In this document: one piece after another, positions 26,057 through 35,215 of the stretch
Layout of the letters: each line of letters starts with the position of its first letter
Position numbering within the stretch: position 1 is the stretch's first letter
NCBI RefSeq assembly: GCF_037203705.1
Contig: NZ_JBBCAT010000001.1
Location: 2,577,418-2,641,417, forward strand
Direction of reading: 5' to 3'
Source: Prosthecomicrobium sp. N25
GTDB lineage: Bacteria > Pseudomonadota > Alphaproteobacteria > Rhizobiales > Ancalomicrobiaceae
Length of the DNA stretch: 64,000 nucleotides
Program-made: the position numbers and the translations under genes
The notes under the pieces: generated by a model
Database searches by the model: none
Told to the model about the DNA's origin: nothing
What the model saw: the letters and a program-made list of their open reading frames with translations, nothing else

Positions 26057-27807
26057 CCGGCGCGACCCTGGCGGGCCTCGATCCCGTCGTCTTCTCGATC
26101 CTCACCGGCCGGCTGGAGCAGGTCGCCGACGAGATGGACGCGACCCTCTACCGCTCGGCCTTCAACCCTATCATCGCCGAGGCGCGCGACGCCTGCCACG
26201 GCCTTTACCACGCCGAGACGGGCGCGACCCTGGTGCAGGGCTCGAAGGGCCTGCCCATCTTCGTCGGCGCCATGGCCTTCGCGGTCCAGGCGGTGATCGA
26301 GAAGGTCCGCGCCGGCGCGGGCGTCGAGCCCGGCGACACCTTCATCTTCAACGACCCCTACGCGGGCGGCACCCACCTGAACGACTTCCGACTGGTCCGG
26401 CCGCTGATGCGCCAGGGCCGGCTCTTCGCCTGGCTCGCCTCGGTCGGCCACTGGCTCGACATCGGCGGCAACGTGCCGGGCGGCTATAACCCGCAGGCGA
26501 CCGAAATCTTCCAGGAGGGCGTCCTGATCCCGCCCGTGAAGCTTTTCCGCGCCGGCGTCCTGCAGCAGGACGTGATCGACATCATCCAGGCCAACTCGCG
26601 CCTGCCGCGCTCCAACTGGGGCGACCTCAATGGCCAGCTCAACGCGCTCGACCTCGGCGAGCGGCGCTTCCACGCCCTGATCGACGAATACGGGGAGGAG
26701 GTCGTCGCCGCGACCCTGGACGCCGCCTCGGCCCGCGCCGCCGCGCTCATGCGCGAGAACATCCGCGCCCTGCCGGACGGCACCTACTCGTTCGAGGACA
26801 AGCTCGACAACGACGGCATCGTCGACGAGCCCCTGACGATCGCGCTCGACCTGACGGTGGCGGGCGACGCCATGACGCTCGACTTCTCCCGCTCCTCGCC
26901 GCCCTGCCTGGGGCCGGTGAACATCGCCCGGTCGACCGCCGTCGCGGCCTGCTACGTGGCGCTGAAGCACGTCTTCACGACCGTGCCCGCCAATGCGGGC
27001 TGCCTGGAGCCGATCCGCTTCGACATCCCGTCGACCACCTTCCTCGGCGTCAGCGCCCCCCGGCCCGTCGCCGGCTACACGGAGACGATCCTGCGCATGA
27101 TCGGCGTCGTCTTCGGGGCGCTCGCCGAGGCCGATCCCGCCCGCGCCACGGCCGCGCCCTTCGGCACCATCAACGCCCTGTCGGTCGCCGGCCACCGGGC
27201 GGACGGAGAGCGCTTCGTGCTGTTCTCCTTCTTCGGCGGCGGTCTCGGGGGCAGCCCCGTGTCGGACGGCCTCAACCACGCCAACAACCCGATTTCCACC
27301 GCCACCATGCCGCCCGCCGAAATCCTGGAGGCCGCCCACCCCGTGATGTTCACCGAATGGGGCCTGCGCCCCGACAGCGCCGGCCCGGGCCTGCACCGCG
27401 GCGGTGTCGGCGCCGTCTATGCCCTCGAGGTGCTCGCGCCCGCCGGCGCCGACGTCGCGCTCCTCGGCGAGCGGGGCCGCTTCGCCCCCTTCGGGGTGGC
27501 GGGAGGCGGCCCGGCGGCGCTCAACCGCTTCGTCTACGACGGCCCGGACGGCCCGCGCGAGCCCGCCATGGCCTCCAAGATCACCGGCGTCCGCCTGAAG
27601 GCCGGCCAGCGGCTGCGCCTGGAGACACCCGGGGGAGGGGGCTGGGGCGATCCCTTCGCGCGCGACCCCGCCGCCGTCGCCCGCGACGTCCGGCGGGGGT
27701 TCGTCTCCCCCGCCCGGGCGAGGACCGACTACGGCGTCGCCCTGACCGCCGCCGGGGAGATCGACCACGACGGCACGCGCGAGCTCCGCGCCGGGAGGCC
27801 GGCATGA
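26053..27807 (+). CDS. hyuB: Hydantoinase B/oxoprolinase-family protein HyuB
   Basis: A 584-residue HyuB subunit. Family landmarks are LDPVVFSILTGRLEQVADEMD at the start, FNDPYAGGTHLNDFRLVRP, HWLDIGGNVPGGYNP and the C-terminal GGGGWGDPFARDP. With HyuA it forms ATP-dependent cyclic amidases (N-methylhydantoinase, 5-oxoprolinase, caprolactamase) or related carboxylases. It is coupled by ATGA overlaps to the lyase gene before and hyuA after. Here B precedes A. The substrate is unknown. Confidence 0.92.
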   Translation: MTGATLAGLDPVVFSILTGRLEQVADEMDATLYRSAFNPIIAEARDACHGLYHAETGATLVQGSKGLPIFVGAMAFAVQAVIEKVRAGAGVEPGDTFIFNDPYAGGTHLNDFRLVRPLMRQGRLFAWLASVGHWLDIGGNVPGGYNPQATEIFQEGVLIPPVKLFRAGVLQQDVIDIIQANSRLPRSNWGDLNGQLNALDLGERRFHALIDEYGEEVVAATLDAASARAAALMRENIRALPDGTYSFEDKLDNDGIVDEPLTIALDLTVAGDAMTLDFSRSSPPCLGPVNIARSTAVAACYVALKHVFTTVPANAGCLEPIRFDIPSTTFLGVSAPRPVAGYTETILRMIGVVFGALAEADPARATAAPFGTINALSVAGHRADGERFVLFSFFGGGLGGSPVSDGLNHANNPISTATMPPAEILEAAHPVMFTEWGLRPDSAGPGLHRGGVGAVYALEVLAPAGADVALLGERGRFAPFGVAGGGPAALNRFVYDGPDGPREPAMASKITGVRLKAGQRLRLETPGGGGWGDPFARDPAAVARDVRRGFVSPARARTDYGVALTAAGEIDHDGTRELRAGRPA

Positions 27808-29855
27808 CGCGCCTCGTCGGGGTGGATGTGGGCGGCACCTTCACGGACCTCGCCTATTTTGATGAGGCGACGCGGACCTTCCGGACCGCCAAGGCGCCGT
27901 CGAACCGCGGCGACGAGGCCGTCGGCTTCATGGACGGCCTGTCCCGCTTCGGCGCGATCGACGGTCTCGACGCCATCGTGCATGGGACGACGGTCGGCAC
28001 CAACGCCCTGCTCGAGCGCAAGGGCGCGCGGGTCGGCATCATCACCACCCCGGGCTTCCGCGATGCGCTGGAGATGCGCCGCCGCGACCGCCCGCACACC
28101 TGGGGCCTGTGGGGCGACTTCGAGCCGGTCGTGCCCCGCGACCTGCGCCTCGAGGTGCCCGAGCGGACCCTGGCCGACGGCACCGTGCGGGTTCCCGTCG
28201 ACGTCGTGGCCGTCCGCCGCGCCGCCGAGGACCTGATCGCCCGCGGCGCCGAGGCGCTCGCCATCGTGTTCGTCAACGCCTACGCCAATCCGGCGAACGA
28301 GCGCGCCGCCTTCGAGGCGGCCCGGTCCGTCTGGCCCAATCCGCACATCGGCCATTCGGCCCAGGTCCTGCCCGAGATCCGCGAGTTCGAGCGGACCTCG
28401 ACGACCACCCTCAACGCCTACCTGCAGCCGGTCGTGGCGAGCTACCTCGCCAAGCTGGAGGACGCCCTCGGCTCGGCGGGCTTCGAGGGGTCGTTCCACA
28501 TCGTCCAGTCGAACGGCGGCGTGATGTCGACCGCCACGGCCAGGCGCCTGCCGGTCAGGACGGCCCTATCCGGCCCGGCGGCCGGCGTCATCGCGGCGGC
28601 GGCCATCGCGGGCGCGGCGGGCTACGCCGACATCGTGACGGCCGACCTCGGCGGCACCTCCTTCGACGTCTCGCTCGTCGCCGCCGGCAAGGCCGCGCTC
28701 GCCGCCCAGACGACGATCGACTTCGGGCTGGTGGTGCGCACGCCCATGATCGAGATCACCACCATCGGCGCCGGCGGCGGCTCGATCGCCCATGTCGACG
28801 CGGGCGGGCTGATCGCGGTCGGTCCCGAAAGCGCCGGCTCGCGACCGGGCCCGGTCGCCTACGGGCAGGGCAACACCCGGCCCACCCTGACCGACGCCAA
28901 CCTGGTGCTCGGCCGCATCAACGCCGAGCGGCCGATCGGCGGCAAGCTCGCCCGCCTCGACGTGGAGGCCGCCCGCGCAGCCATCGCGGCCGCCATCGGC
29001 GACCCGCTCGGCCTCTCCCCCGAGGCGGCCGCGGAGGCCGTCGTGCGCGTGGCGAACGCCAGGATGGCGGGCGCCATCCGCCTCGTCTCCATCGAGCGCG
29101 GCCATGATCCGACCCGTTTCACCGCCGTTCCCTTCGGGGGCGGCGGGGCGCTCCACGTCGGCGCGCTGATCCGCGACGTCGGCCTCAAGGCCGCGCTGGT
29201 GCCCCGCTACCCGGGCATCACCTCCGCGCTCGGCTGCATCATCGCCGACATCCGCCACGACCAGGTCTCGACCGTGAACCTCGGCCTCGCCGGACTGGAC
29301 GCCGCCCGCCTCGACGCCCGCATGGCGGAGGCAGGCGAGGAGGCCCGGCGGGTGGTCGCCGGAGCGGGGCTGGCGGTCGACGGGATCGACGTGGTCTACG
29401 AACTCGACATGCACTACCAGGGCCAGACCCACACGGTCTCGGTGTCCCTGCCGGTGACCCTCGGCGCGGGCACCACGGGCGTCACCGAGGCGATCGTCCG
29501 GGAGGCCTTCGAGACGGCCTACGCCAGGGCCTTCTCCCGTCTCCTGCCGGGCATCCCGGTGCGCATCGTCAACCTGCGGACCGCCGCCATCGGCCGCCGC
29601 CCGGCCTTCGACCTGATGGCGCTGGCCCCCGCCGCCGACGCGAGCCTGGAGACGGCCCGGCGGGGCAGCCGCCCCGTCTTCTTCGCCGGCGCGTGGCACG
29701 AGGCGTCGATCTGGGACCGCCTCGCGCTGCCCGTCGGCGCCGAGATCGCCGGCCCGGCGATCCTGGAGCAGCCCGACGCCACCACCGTCATCGATCCGGG
29801 CCTCGCCGCGCGCGTCGACCGCTTCGGCAACCTCGTCGTGGAGCGCAAGCCATGA
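27804..29855 (+). CDS. hyuA: Hydantoinase A/oxoprolinase-family protein HyuA
   Basis: A 683-residue HyuA subunit of the ASKHA ATPase fold. The phosphate-binding opening is VGVDVGGTFTDLAYFD, followed by VHGTTVGTNALLERKGARVGIITTPGF, the segment VQSNGGVMS, and the second ATP motif TADLGGTSFDVSLV. It is thought to phosphorylate the amide oxygen so that HyuB can hydrolyse it. The start overlaps the hyuB stop (ATGA) and the end overlaps the isochorismatase-like gene. Length is normal for the family. Confidence 0.93.
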   Translation: MTRLVGVDVGGTFTDLAYFDEATRTFRTAKAPSNRGDEAVGFMDGLSRFGAIDGLDAIVHGTTVGTNALLERKGARVGIITTPGFRDALEMRRRDRPHTWGLWGDFEPVVPRDLRLEVPERTLADGTVRVPVDVVAVRRAAEDLIARGAEALAIVFVNAYANPANERAAFEAARSVWPNPHIGHSAQVLPEIREFERTSTTTLNAYLQPVVASYLAKLEDALGSAGFEGSFHIVQSNGGVMSTATARRLPVRTALSGPAAGVIAAAAIAGAAGYADIVTADLGGTSFDVSLVAAGKAALAAQTTIDFGLVVRTPMIEITTIGAGGGSIAHVDAGGLIAVGPESAGSRPGPVAYGQGNTRPTLTDANLVLGRINAERPIGGKLARLDVEAARAAIAAAIGDPLGLSPEAAAEAVVRVANARMAGAIRLVSIERGHDPTRFTAVPFGGGGALHVGALIRDVGLKAALVPRYPGITSALGCIIADIRHDQVSTVNLGLAGLDAARLDARMAEAGEEARRVVAGAGLAVDGIDVVYELDMHYQGQTHTVSVSLPVTLGAGTTGVTEAIVREAFETAYARAFSRLLPGIPVRIVNLRTAAIGRRPAFDLMALAPAADASLETARRGSRPVFFAGAWHEASIWDRLALPVGAEIAGPAILEQPDATTVIDPGLAARVDRFGNLVVERKP

Positions 29856-30466
29856 GCCCCGGCCCCCTCGACCTCACCGCCACCGCCCTCCTGACGGTGG
29901 ACCTGCAGAACGACTTCATCGATCCGAACGGCGCCTACGCCCGCGGCGGCCAGTCCTCGCCCGCCATCGCGGCCCTGCCGGGGCGGGTCCGCCCCCTCGC
30001 GGAGGCCCTGCGCGCCCGCGGCGGGCTCGTGGTGGCCACGCAGTTCACGCTGGTCCCCGGCCGCGGCGGGGAGCCGCTGATCTCTCCCCACCTCAAGGCC
30101 CTGCGCCCCTTTCTCCGCAAGGGCGATTTCGCGCCCGGCTCCTGGGGCAACGCCACCGTCGACGCGCTCCAGCCGGTCGACGTGGTGATCGAGAAGATCG
30201 CCTATTCGGCCTTCTACATGACCCGGCTGGAATGGGTGCTGCGCAAGCTCGGGGTCACGCGGCTGCTCGTCGGCGGCATCGTCACCAACGGCGGGGTTGC
30301 CTCCACGGTGCGCGAGGCCCATGTGCGCGACATCGACGCGATCGTGCTGGAGGACGGCTGCGCCGCCTTCTCCGAAGCGGTGCACGCGACGGCCATCGAG
30401 GCGCTCCGCCCCGTGGCGCGGATCGCCACCATCGCCGAGATGCTGAAGGAGGTCGAGGCGGCATGA
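29852..30466 (+). CDS. Isochorismatase-fold hydrolase lacking the nucleophilic cysteine
   Basis: A 204-residue isochorismatase-fold protein. The catalytic Asp is D17 (VDLQND) and the lysine K115 (IEKIAYSAF), but the nucleophile position in the usual TNVCV motif reads TNGGV, with G148 where amidases of this family have Cys. True isochorismatases (EntB, PhzD) also have Gly there and act on enol ethers, so this is either a non-amidase hydrolase or an altered maleamate-amidase relative. Its place between hyuA and leuC suggests action on the ring-opened product. ATGA overlaps occur on both sides. Confidence 0.88.
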   Translation: MSPGPLDLTATALLTVDLQNDFIDPNGAYARGGQSSPAIAALPGRVRPLAEALRARGGLVVATQFTLVPGRGGEPLISPHLKALRPFLRKGDFAPGSWGNATVDALQPVDVVIEKIAYSAFYMTRLEWVLRKLGVTRLLVGGIVTNGGVASTVREAHVRDIDAIVLEDGCAAFSEAVHATAIEALRPVARIATIAEMLKEVEAA

Positions 30467-31872
30467 CCGGACCGCGCACGCTCTTCGACAAGCTGTGGGA
30501 CGCCCATGTCGTCCTGACCCGCGAGGACGGCGAGAGCCTGCTCTGGGTCGACCGCCATTTCGTCCACGAGGGCTCCCACCACGCCTTCCGGAAGGTGGAC
30601 GAGCGCGGCGCCCGGCTGGCCGAGCCCGGCCTCACCTTCGGCGTCGCCGACCACTACGTACCGACGCGGGGGCGCCCGGTGATCGCCAACCGGGAGATCG
30701 CCGGGATGGTCGAGCGCCTCTCCGCCAACGCCGCCCGGCACGGCTTCCGCCTCTTCGGCCTGGACGACCCGGCCCAGGGCATCGTCCATGTGGTCGGCCC
30801 CGAGCAGGGACTGACCCTGCCGGGCCTCGTCATCGTCTGCGGCGACAGCCACACCTCCACGCACGGCGCCTTCGGGGCCTATGCCTTCGGGATCGGCGCC
30901 TCCGAGGTCGCCCACGTGCTGATGACCCAGACGCTCTGGCAGAAGAAGCCGAAGCGCATGCGCATCACGGTCGAGGGCGCGCTGCCGCCGCATGTGTCCG
31001 CCAAGGACCTCGCCCTCCACGTGATCGCCGCCATCGGCGCCGACGGGGCCCGCGGGCATGCCGTCGAATACCAGGGCGAGGCCATCCGCGCCCTGTCGAT
31101 GGAGGGCCGGCTCACCCTCTGCAACATGTCGATCGAGGCCGGCGCGCGTACGGCCCTGGTGGCCCCCGACGAGACGACCTTCGCGTGGATCCGCGGCCGC
31201 CCGTTCGCCCCCGAGGGCGACGCGTTCGACCGGGCCGTCGCCCACTGGCGCAGCCTCGCGAGCGACCCGGGCGCCGTCTTCGACACCGAGATCGCGATCC
31301 GCGCCGCCGACGTCGCCCCGACCGTCACATGGGGTACGAGCCCCGAGCAGGCGCTACCGGTGACCGCCGCCGTGCCGGCGCCCTCCGGCCTGGACGAGGC
31401 CCGCGCCGCCGCCCTCGCCGCCGACCTCGACTACATGGGCCTGACACCCGGCATGGCCCTCGCCGACATCCGGGTCGACCGCGTCTTCATCGGCTCCTGC
31501 ACCAACGGCCGCCTGGAGGACCTGCGCGCGGCCGCCGCCGTGCTGAAGGGCCGCAAGTCGGCCGTGCCCGGCCTCGTTGCGCCCGGCTCCTCGGTCGTCA
31601 AGCGCGCCGCCGAGGCCGAGGGCCTCGATCGCATCTTCGTCGACGCGGGCCTGACCTGGGCGGACTCGGGCTGCTCCATGTGCGTCGGCATGAACGGCGA
31701 CCTCGTGCCCTCCGGGGAGCGCTGCGCCTCGACCACCAACCGCAACTTCCGCGGCCGACAGGGGCTCGGTGCGCGCACCCACCTGATGTCGCCCGCCATG
31801 GTGGCCGCCGCCGCGGTCACCGGCCGGATCACCGACGTGCGGCGCCTCGGCCCGGCCGGGACGGGAGACTGA
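30463..31872 (+). CDS. leuC: LeuC-type aconitase-family hydratase, large subunit
   Basis: A 469-residue large subunit of the isopropylmalate-isomerase type with all three [4Fe-4S] cysteines: FIGSCTN and CSMCVGMN. The CGDSHTSTHGAFGA segment and TTNRNFRGRQG are also intact. In true LeuC the early motif reads DHNV; here it is DHYVPTRGR, a change near the substrate-binding region. Context (no leuA or leuB, but a lyase, hydantoinase genes and a transporter) argues for a catabolic hydratase acting on maleate, citraconate or dimethylmaleate rather than leucine synthesis. Coupled to the preceding gene by ATGA. Confidence 0.88.
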   Translation: MTGPRTLFDKLWDAHVVLTREDGESLLWVDRHFVHEGSHHAFRKVDERGARLAEPGLTFGVADHYVPTRGRPVIANREIAGMVERLSANAARHGFRLFGLDDPAQGIVHVVGPEQGLTLPGLVIVCGDSHTSTHGAFGAYAFGIGASEVAHVLMTQTLWQKKPKRMRITVEGALPPHVSAKDLALHVIAAIGADGARGHAVEYQGEAIRALSMEGRLTLCNMSIEAGARTALVAPDETTFAWIRGRPFAPEGDAFDRAVAHWRSLASDPGAVFDTEIAIRAADVAPTVTWGTSPEQALPVTAAVPAPSGLDEARAAALAADLDYMGLTPGMALADIRVDRVFIGSCTNGRLEDLRAAAAVLKGRKSAVPGLVAPGSSVVKRAAEAEGLDRIFVDAGLTWADSGCSMCVGMNGDLVPSGERCASTTNRNFRGRQGLGARTHLMSPAMVAAAAVTGRITDVRRLGPAGTGD

Positions 31873-31873
31873 C

Positions 31874-32488
31874 ATGGAGCCCTTCGTCCGCATCACCGCC
31901 ACGGCCTGCCCGCTCGGCCTCGCCAACGTCGACACCGACCAGTTGATTCCGGCCCGGTTCATGAGCCGCCCGCGCTCCGCCGGCTACGGCTCCTTCCTCC
32001 TCCACGACCTGCGCTTCGCCCCGGACGGCACGCCCGTCCCCGGCTTCGTGCTCGACGATCCGCGCTGGTCGGGTGCCCGGATCCTGGTCGCTCGTCGCAA
32101 CTTCGGCACCGGCTCCTCGCGCGAGGCGGCCGTCTACGCCCTGGCCGATTACGGCATCCGGGCGGTCGTCGCCCCGTCCTTCGGGGATATCTTCGCCTCC
32201 AACGCGGTCAAGAACGGCCTCCTGCCGGCGGTCGTCACCGAAGCGGAGGCAGAGGCCCTGATTGCCGCCCTGGAGGCCGACCCGGACGGCGACGTCACCG
32301 TGGACCTCGAGGCCCTGACGATCGCCCGCGGCCCCCTGCGCCTCGGCTTCGCGATCGATCCGGCCCGCCGCCTGCAACTCCTCAACGGCTGGGACGATAT
32401 CGACCTCACGCTTCGCCACGCCCCCGAAATTGCCGACTTCGCGCGCCGGCGCCGGAATGCCGAGCCCTGGGTCGATCCGCGCCACTGA
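31874..32488 (+). CDS. leuD: LeuD-type aconitase-family hydratase, small subunit
   Basis: A 204-residue swivelling-domain subunit pairing with the large subunit one base upstream. Family landmarks are ANVDTDQLIPARFMSRPRSAGYGSFLLHDLRF, RNFGTGSSREAAVYALADYGIRAVVAPSFGDIF and NGLLPAVV. It is the last gene of the coupled operon that begins at 18370. After its stop there is no strong terminator; a palindromic repeat follows at 32544. Confidence 0.9.
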   Translation: MEPFVRITATACPLGLANVDTDQLIPARFMSRPRSAGYGSFLLHDLRFAPDGTPVPGFVLDDPRWSGARILVARRNFGTGSSREAAVYALADYGIRAVVAPSFGDIFASNAVKNGLLPAVVTEAEAEALIAALEADPDGDVTVDLEALTIARGPLRLGFAIDPARRLQLLNGWDDIDLTLRHAPEIADFARRRRNAEPWVDPRH

Positions 32489-32543
32489 GGCCCCTCAGAC
32501 CCGGCTTCCTGAAGTCTCAACCCCTTGTACTACCTTCGTTTCT

Positions 32544-32574
32544 GTCATGCCCGGGCTTGTCCCGGGCATCCACG
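32544..32574. repeat. GTCATGCCCGGGC-type palindromic extragenic repeat
   Basis: The repeat reads GTCATGCCCGGGC-TTG-TCCCGGGCATCCACG and forms an 11-bp hairpin stem (ATGCCCGGG/CCCGGGCAT core). It matches the paired copies at 15705-15787. It lies between the convergent ends of the LeuD-type gene (32488) and the FadR-type gene (32698), where it may also serve as a two-way terminator. Confidence 0.7.
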
Positions 32575-32697
32575 ACGGCCGCACCGCCCCCGTGGACCGG
32601 ATTTCCGGGTCGAGCCCTGCAAGGACAGACCGATCGGCGGGACCTCGGCGCGACCGGCACTGAAAGGCCGAGAAGCCGGACCGTCGTCCGGCCGGCC

Positions 32698-33417
32698 TCA
32701 GATCGCCACGCCGTAGCGGGCGGCGGCCCGGCGGATGTGATCCGTCATGGCGCTCTCCGCGGCGGCCGGGTCGCCGGACCGCACGGCCGCCAGGATGGCC
32801 TCGTGCTCCCGGACGGTGTCGCCGAGCGTCTCGGGTGCGGCCAGGGGCAGCCGCTGGCTGGCGACCATGACCTCCCGCACGGCCCGGTACATGTCGGCCA
32901 GGACCGGATTGCCGCAGAGCTCGAAGACGAGGTCGTGGAAGGCGGAATCGGCCGCCGTGGCGCCCGCGAGGTCCCCGCGCCCCGCCGCCGAGGCGAGTTC
33001 CGCGACGGCGGCCTCGAGCCGCGCGAGCCCCGATGGCTCGATCCGCGCCGCGGCGAGCCGGGTCGCGTGGCCCTCCAGGCAGATGCGGGCTTCGTAGACG
33101 TCCGAGGGGCTGCCCCGCGCCCCGAAGCGCCACACCGCCTTGCGGTGGTCGAGATCCTGCACGAAGACGCCGAGCCCCGGCCGGACCACCACGAGCCCGA
33201 GGGTCTCCAGCGCCGTCATCGCCTCGCGCAGCGACGGCCGGCTCACGCCGAGTTCGGCGGCGAGCTCGCGCTGGGAGGGCAGCCGCTCCCCGGGTCGCAG
33301 GACCCCGTCCCGGATCATCCGCTCCAGCCGCCCGACCACGCTGCGGGGCACGGGCGAGCGGTCGTGCGAGATCGGGAGCTCGCTTCGCAGGCGTATGTCC
33401 GACCTGATGCGATTCAT
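32698..33417 (-). CDS. GntR-family transcriptional regulator, FadR/FCD type
   Basis: A 239-residue regulator with an N-terminal winged helix (about residues 22-90: VVGRLERMIRDGVLRPGERLPSQRELAAELGVSRPSLREAMTALE) and a C-terminal all-helical FCD domain. The FCD metal and ligand residues are visible as D in the ADSAFHDLVFELCGN segment and H in TVREHEAILAAV and MTDHIRRA. ATG at 33417 follows GGGGGGAG. It is divergent from the amino-acid importer at 33626 with a tandem FadR-type operator between them, so it most likely represses that operon until an organic acid or amino-acid ligand binds. Confidence 0.9.
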   Translation of the reverse strand: MNRIRSDIRLRSELPISHDRSPVPRSVVGRLERMIRDGVLRPGERLPSQRELAAELGVSRPSLREAMTALETLGLVVVRPGLGVFVQDLDHRKAVWRFGARGSPSDVYEARICLEGHATRLAAARIEPSGLARLEAAVAELASAAGRGDLAGATAADSAFHDLVFELCGNPVLADMYRAVREVMVASQRLPLAAPETLGDTVREHEAILAAVRSGDPAAAESAMTDHIRRAAARYGVAI

Positions 33418-33541
33418 GCTCCCCCCTCGGCGGACTGACACGACCGGCTTTTCGTCCCGCAAGCCAAATCCGATCAGCGCTTTTCCGGAGTCCCACGCTT
33501 GACCCGGTCCCCTGGCTCCGCCCAAGATAGGCCGATCTGGC

Positions 33542-33560
33542 CGGTCAGACCAGTCAGACC
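33542..33560. promoter_or_regulatory. Tandem FadR/FCD-type operator
   Basis: CGGTCAGACCA contains the perfect odd-centred palindrome GGTC-A-GACC, matching the TGGTNNNACCA consensus of FCD-type GntR regulators. The following nine bases repeat it as AGTCAGACC. The pair lies 125 bp upstream of the FadR-type gene start and 66 bp upstream of the binding-protein gene, downstream of a possible TTGACC -35 box at 33499. Confidence 0.55.
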
Positions 33561-33625
33561 GCCGGCGCGCGGGCCTTCATGACGGCCCGGCGCGAGCCCT
33601 GCCATAAACAGAAGGGGATACCAGG

Positions 33626-34411
33626 ATGCGGATCGCTTGGAAGCTGCTGACGGCCGTGGCGGCCGTCCTCGTCTCGGCCTCCATGGCCGGCGCCCAGACC
33701 ATGAAGGTCGGGGCCAACATCGGCAACGTGCCCTGGGAGTTCCAGAACGAGAAGGGCGAGTTCGTCGGCTTCGAGATCGACCTGATGAACGAGGTCGGCA
33801 AGCGGCTCGGCCAGAAGGTCGAGATCGTCAACATCCCGTTCCAGGGGCTCTTCGCGGCCGTGCAGTCGGGCCAGATCGACGCCGCGGTGTCGTCGATCAC
33901 CATCACGGCGAAGCGCCTCCAGTCGGTGTCCTTCGCCCAGCCCTACTACGATTCCGACCAGTCCCTGACCGTCACCAAGGCCTCCGGCATCAAGGACCTC
34001 GCCGGCATGGCCGGCAAGACCGTCGGCGTCGACACCGGCTCGACCGGCGACATGTGGACGACGCAGAACCAGGCAACGACCAAGATCAAGGAGATCCGCC
34101 GCTACGAGGGCCTGAACCCGGCCATGCTCGACCTGGCCGCCGGCCGCATCGACGGCTACATCTCCGATATCCCGGCGCTGCTCTACTATGTGAAGGACAA
34201 GCCCCAGTTCGCCGTCATCGAGCGGATCAAGACCACCGAGCAGTACTCGGTGATGTTCGCCAAGGACGCTCCGCTCGCCACCAAGGTGAACGGCGTGATC
34301 ACGGAGATGAAGAAGGACGGCACCCTGGCGAAGATCCACAAGACCTGGTTCGGCACCGATCCGGACCCGGCGCTCGCGACCGCCAAGGTCCTGGACATGC
34401 CCAAGCCCTGA
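33626..34411 (+). CDS. Polar amino-acid-type ABC binding protein
   Basis: A 261-residue family-3 periplasmic binding protein (GlnH/HisJ-like) with a Sec signal cleaved after AGA near residue 23. Typical segments are KVGANIGNVPWEFQNEKGEFVGFEIDLMNEVGK, DAAVSSITITAKR and the GKTVGVDTGSTGD hinge. AAGGGG precedes the ATG. It is the first gene of a set divergent from the FadR-type regulator. No dedicated ATPase gene for this importer is present nearby, so it must borrow one. Confidence 0.92.
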   Translation: MRIAWKLLTAVAAVLVSASMAGAQTMKVGANIGNVPWEFQNEKGEFVGFEIDLMNEVGKRLGQKVEIVNIPFQGLFAAVQSGQIDAAVSSITITAKRLQSVSFAQPYYDSDQSLTVTKASGIKDLAGMAGKTVGVDTGSTGDMWTTQNQATTKIKEIRRYEGLNPAMLDLAAGRIDGYISDIPALLYYVKDKPQFAVIERIKTTEQYSVMFAKDAPLATKVNGVITEMKKDGTLAKIHKTWFGTDPDPALATAKVLDMPKP

Positions 34412-34454
34412 GCCCGTAGGGCGCCCCGGCTCCGACCGGGCCTGACGACACGCG

Positions 34455-34476
34455 GAGCCCGGCCCAGGCCGGGCTC
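34455..34476 (+). terminator. Intra-operon stem-loop after the amino-acid binding-protein gene
   Basis: A perfect 10-bp stem GAGCCCGGCC / GGCCGGGCTC with a CA centre, 43 bases after the stop at 34411 and 69 bases before the permease gene. There is no T-run. It probably attenuates read-through or protects the upstream mRNA, as proposed for the structure at 20433. Confidence 0.5.
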
Positions 34477-34545
34477 CCGCATCGATGCAGGGTGTGCCCG
34501 GCCGCGGCCGGGCCCGTTTCACGAACGCGAGGCTGGCGGCCGCCC

Positions 34546-35214
34546 TTGTCCCTCATCGACACCTTCTTCAACCCGCGAGTCTTCGTCGACACCCTGCCGC
34601 TGCTCCTGTCGGGGCTCAGCACGACGATCCTGCTCGGCCTGGTCTCGAACGTCGTCGGCCTCCTGCTCGGCCTGGGGCTGGCGCTCGGCCGCCTCTACGG
34701 AGCGAAGCCGCTCCGCTGGTCGGCCATCGCCTACATCGACGTCTTCCGCGCCATCCCGCTGCTCGTCCTGCTGGTCGTCGTCTACTACGCCTTGCCCTTC
34801 GTCGGCATCAGGCTGTCCCCCTTCGCGGCCGCCACGACGGCCATCTCGATGGTCGCCGGCGCCTATTCGGCGGAGATCTTCCGGGCCGGCATCGAGGCGA
34901 TCCCGAAGGGCCAGTTCGAGGCCGCGCGGGCGCTCGGCCTCTCGCCGGCCGTGACGCTCTACAAGGTGATCCTTCCGCAGGCGCTGAGGCTGGTCGTGCC
35001 GCCCATCACGTCGAACGCGGTCAGCGTCCTCAAGGACACGGCGCTGGCCTCGGTCGTCGCCATGCCCGACCTCCTCAAGCAGGCGACGCAGGCCCAGGCG
35101 CTCGCCGCCAATCCGACCCCGCTCATCGTCGCCGCCGGGATCTACATCCTCCTCTTGCTGCCGTTGGTGAGGCTGGTCGGCGTCATCGAGCGCAATTGGA
35201 AGCAGGGCCGGTAG
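34546..35214 (+). CDS. Polar amino-acid-type ABC permease
   Basis: A 222-residue HisM/GlnP-type permease with four to five membrane segments and the EAA-type loop EIFRAGIEAIPKGQFEAARALGLSPAVTLYKVILPQALR. The start is uncertain: TTG at 34546 (SLIDTFFNPRVF) fits family length, while an in-frame GTG at 34492 would add a poor 18-residue extension. The 3' end is one base from the next gene. Only one permease is present, so it presumably works as a homodimer. Confidence 0.88.
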   Translation: MSLIDTFFNPRVFVDTLPLLLSGLSTTILLGLVSNVVGLLLGLGLALGRLYGAKPLRWSAIAYIDVFRAIPLLVLLVVVYYALPFVGIRLSPFAAATTAISMVAGAYSAEIFRAGIEAIPKGQFEAARALGLSPAVTLYKVILPQALRLVVPPITSNAVSVLKDTALASVVAMPDLLKQATQAQALAANPTPLIVAAGIYILLLLPLVRLVGVIERNWKQGR

Positions 35215-35215
35215 C

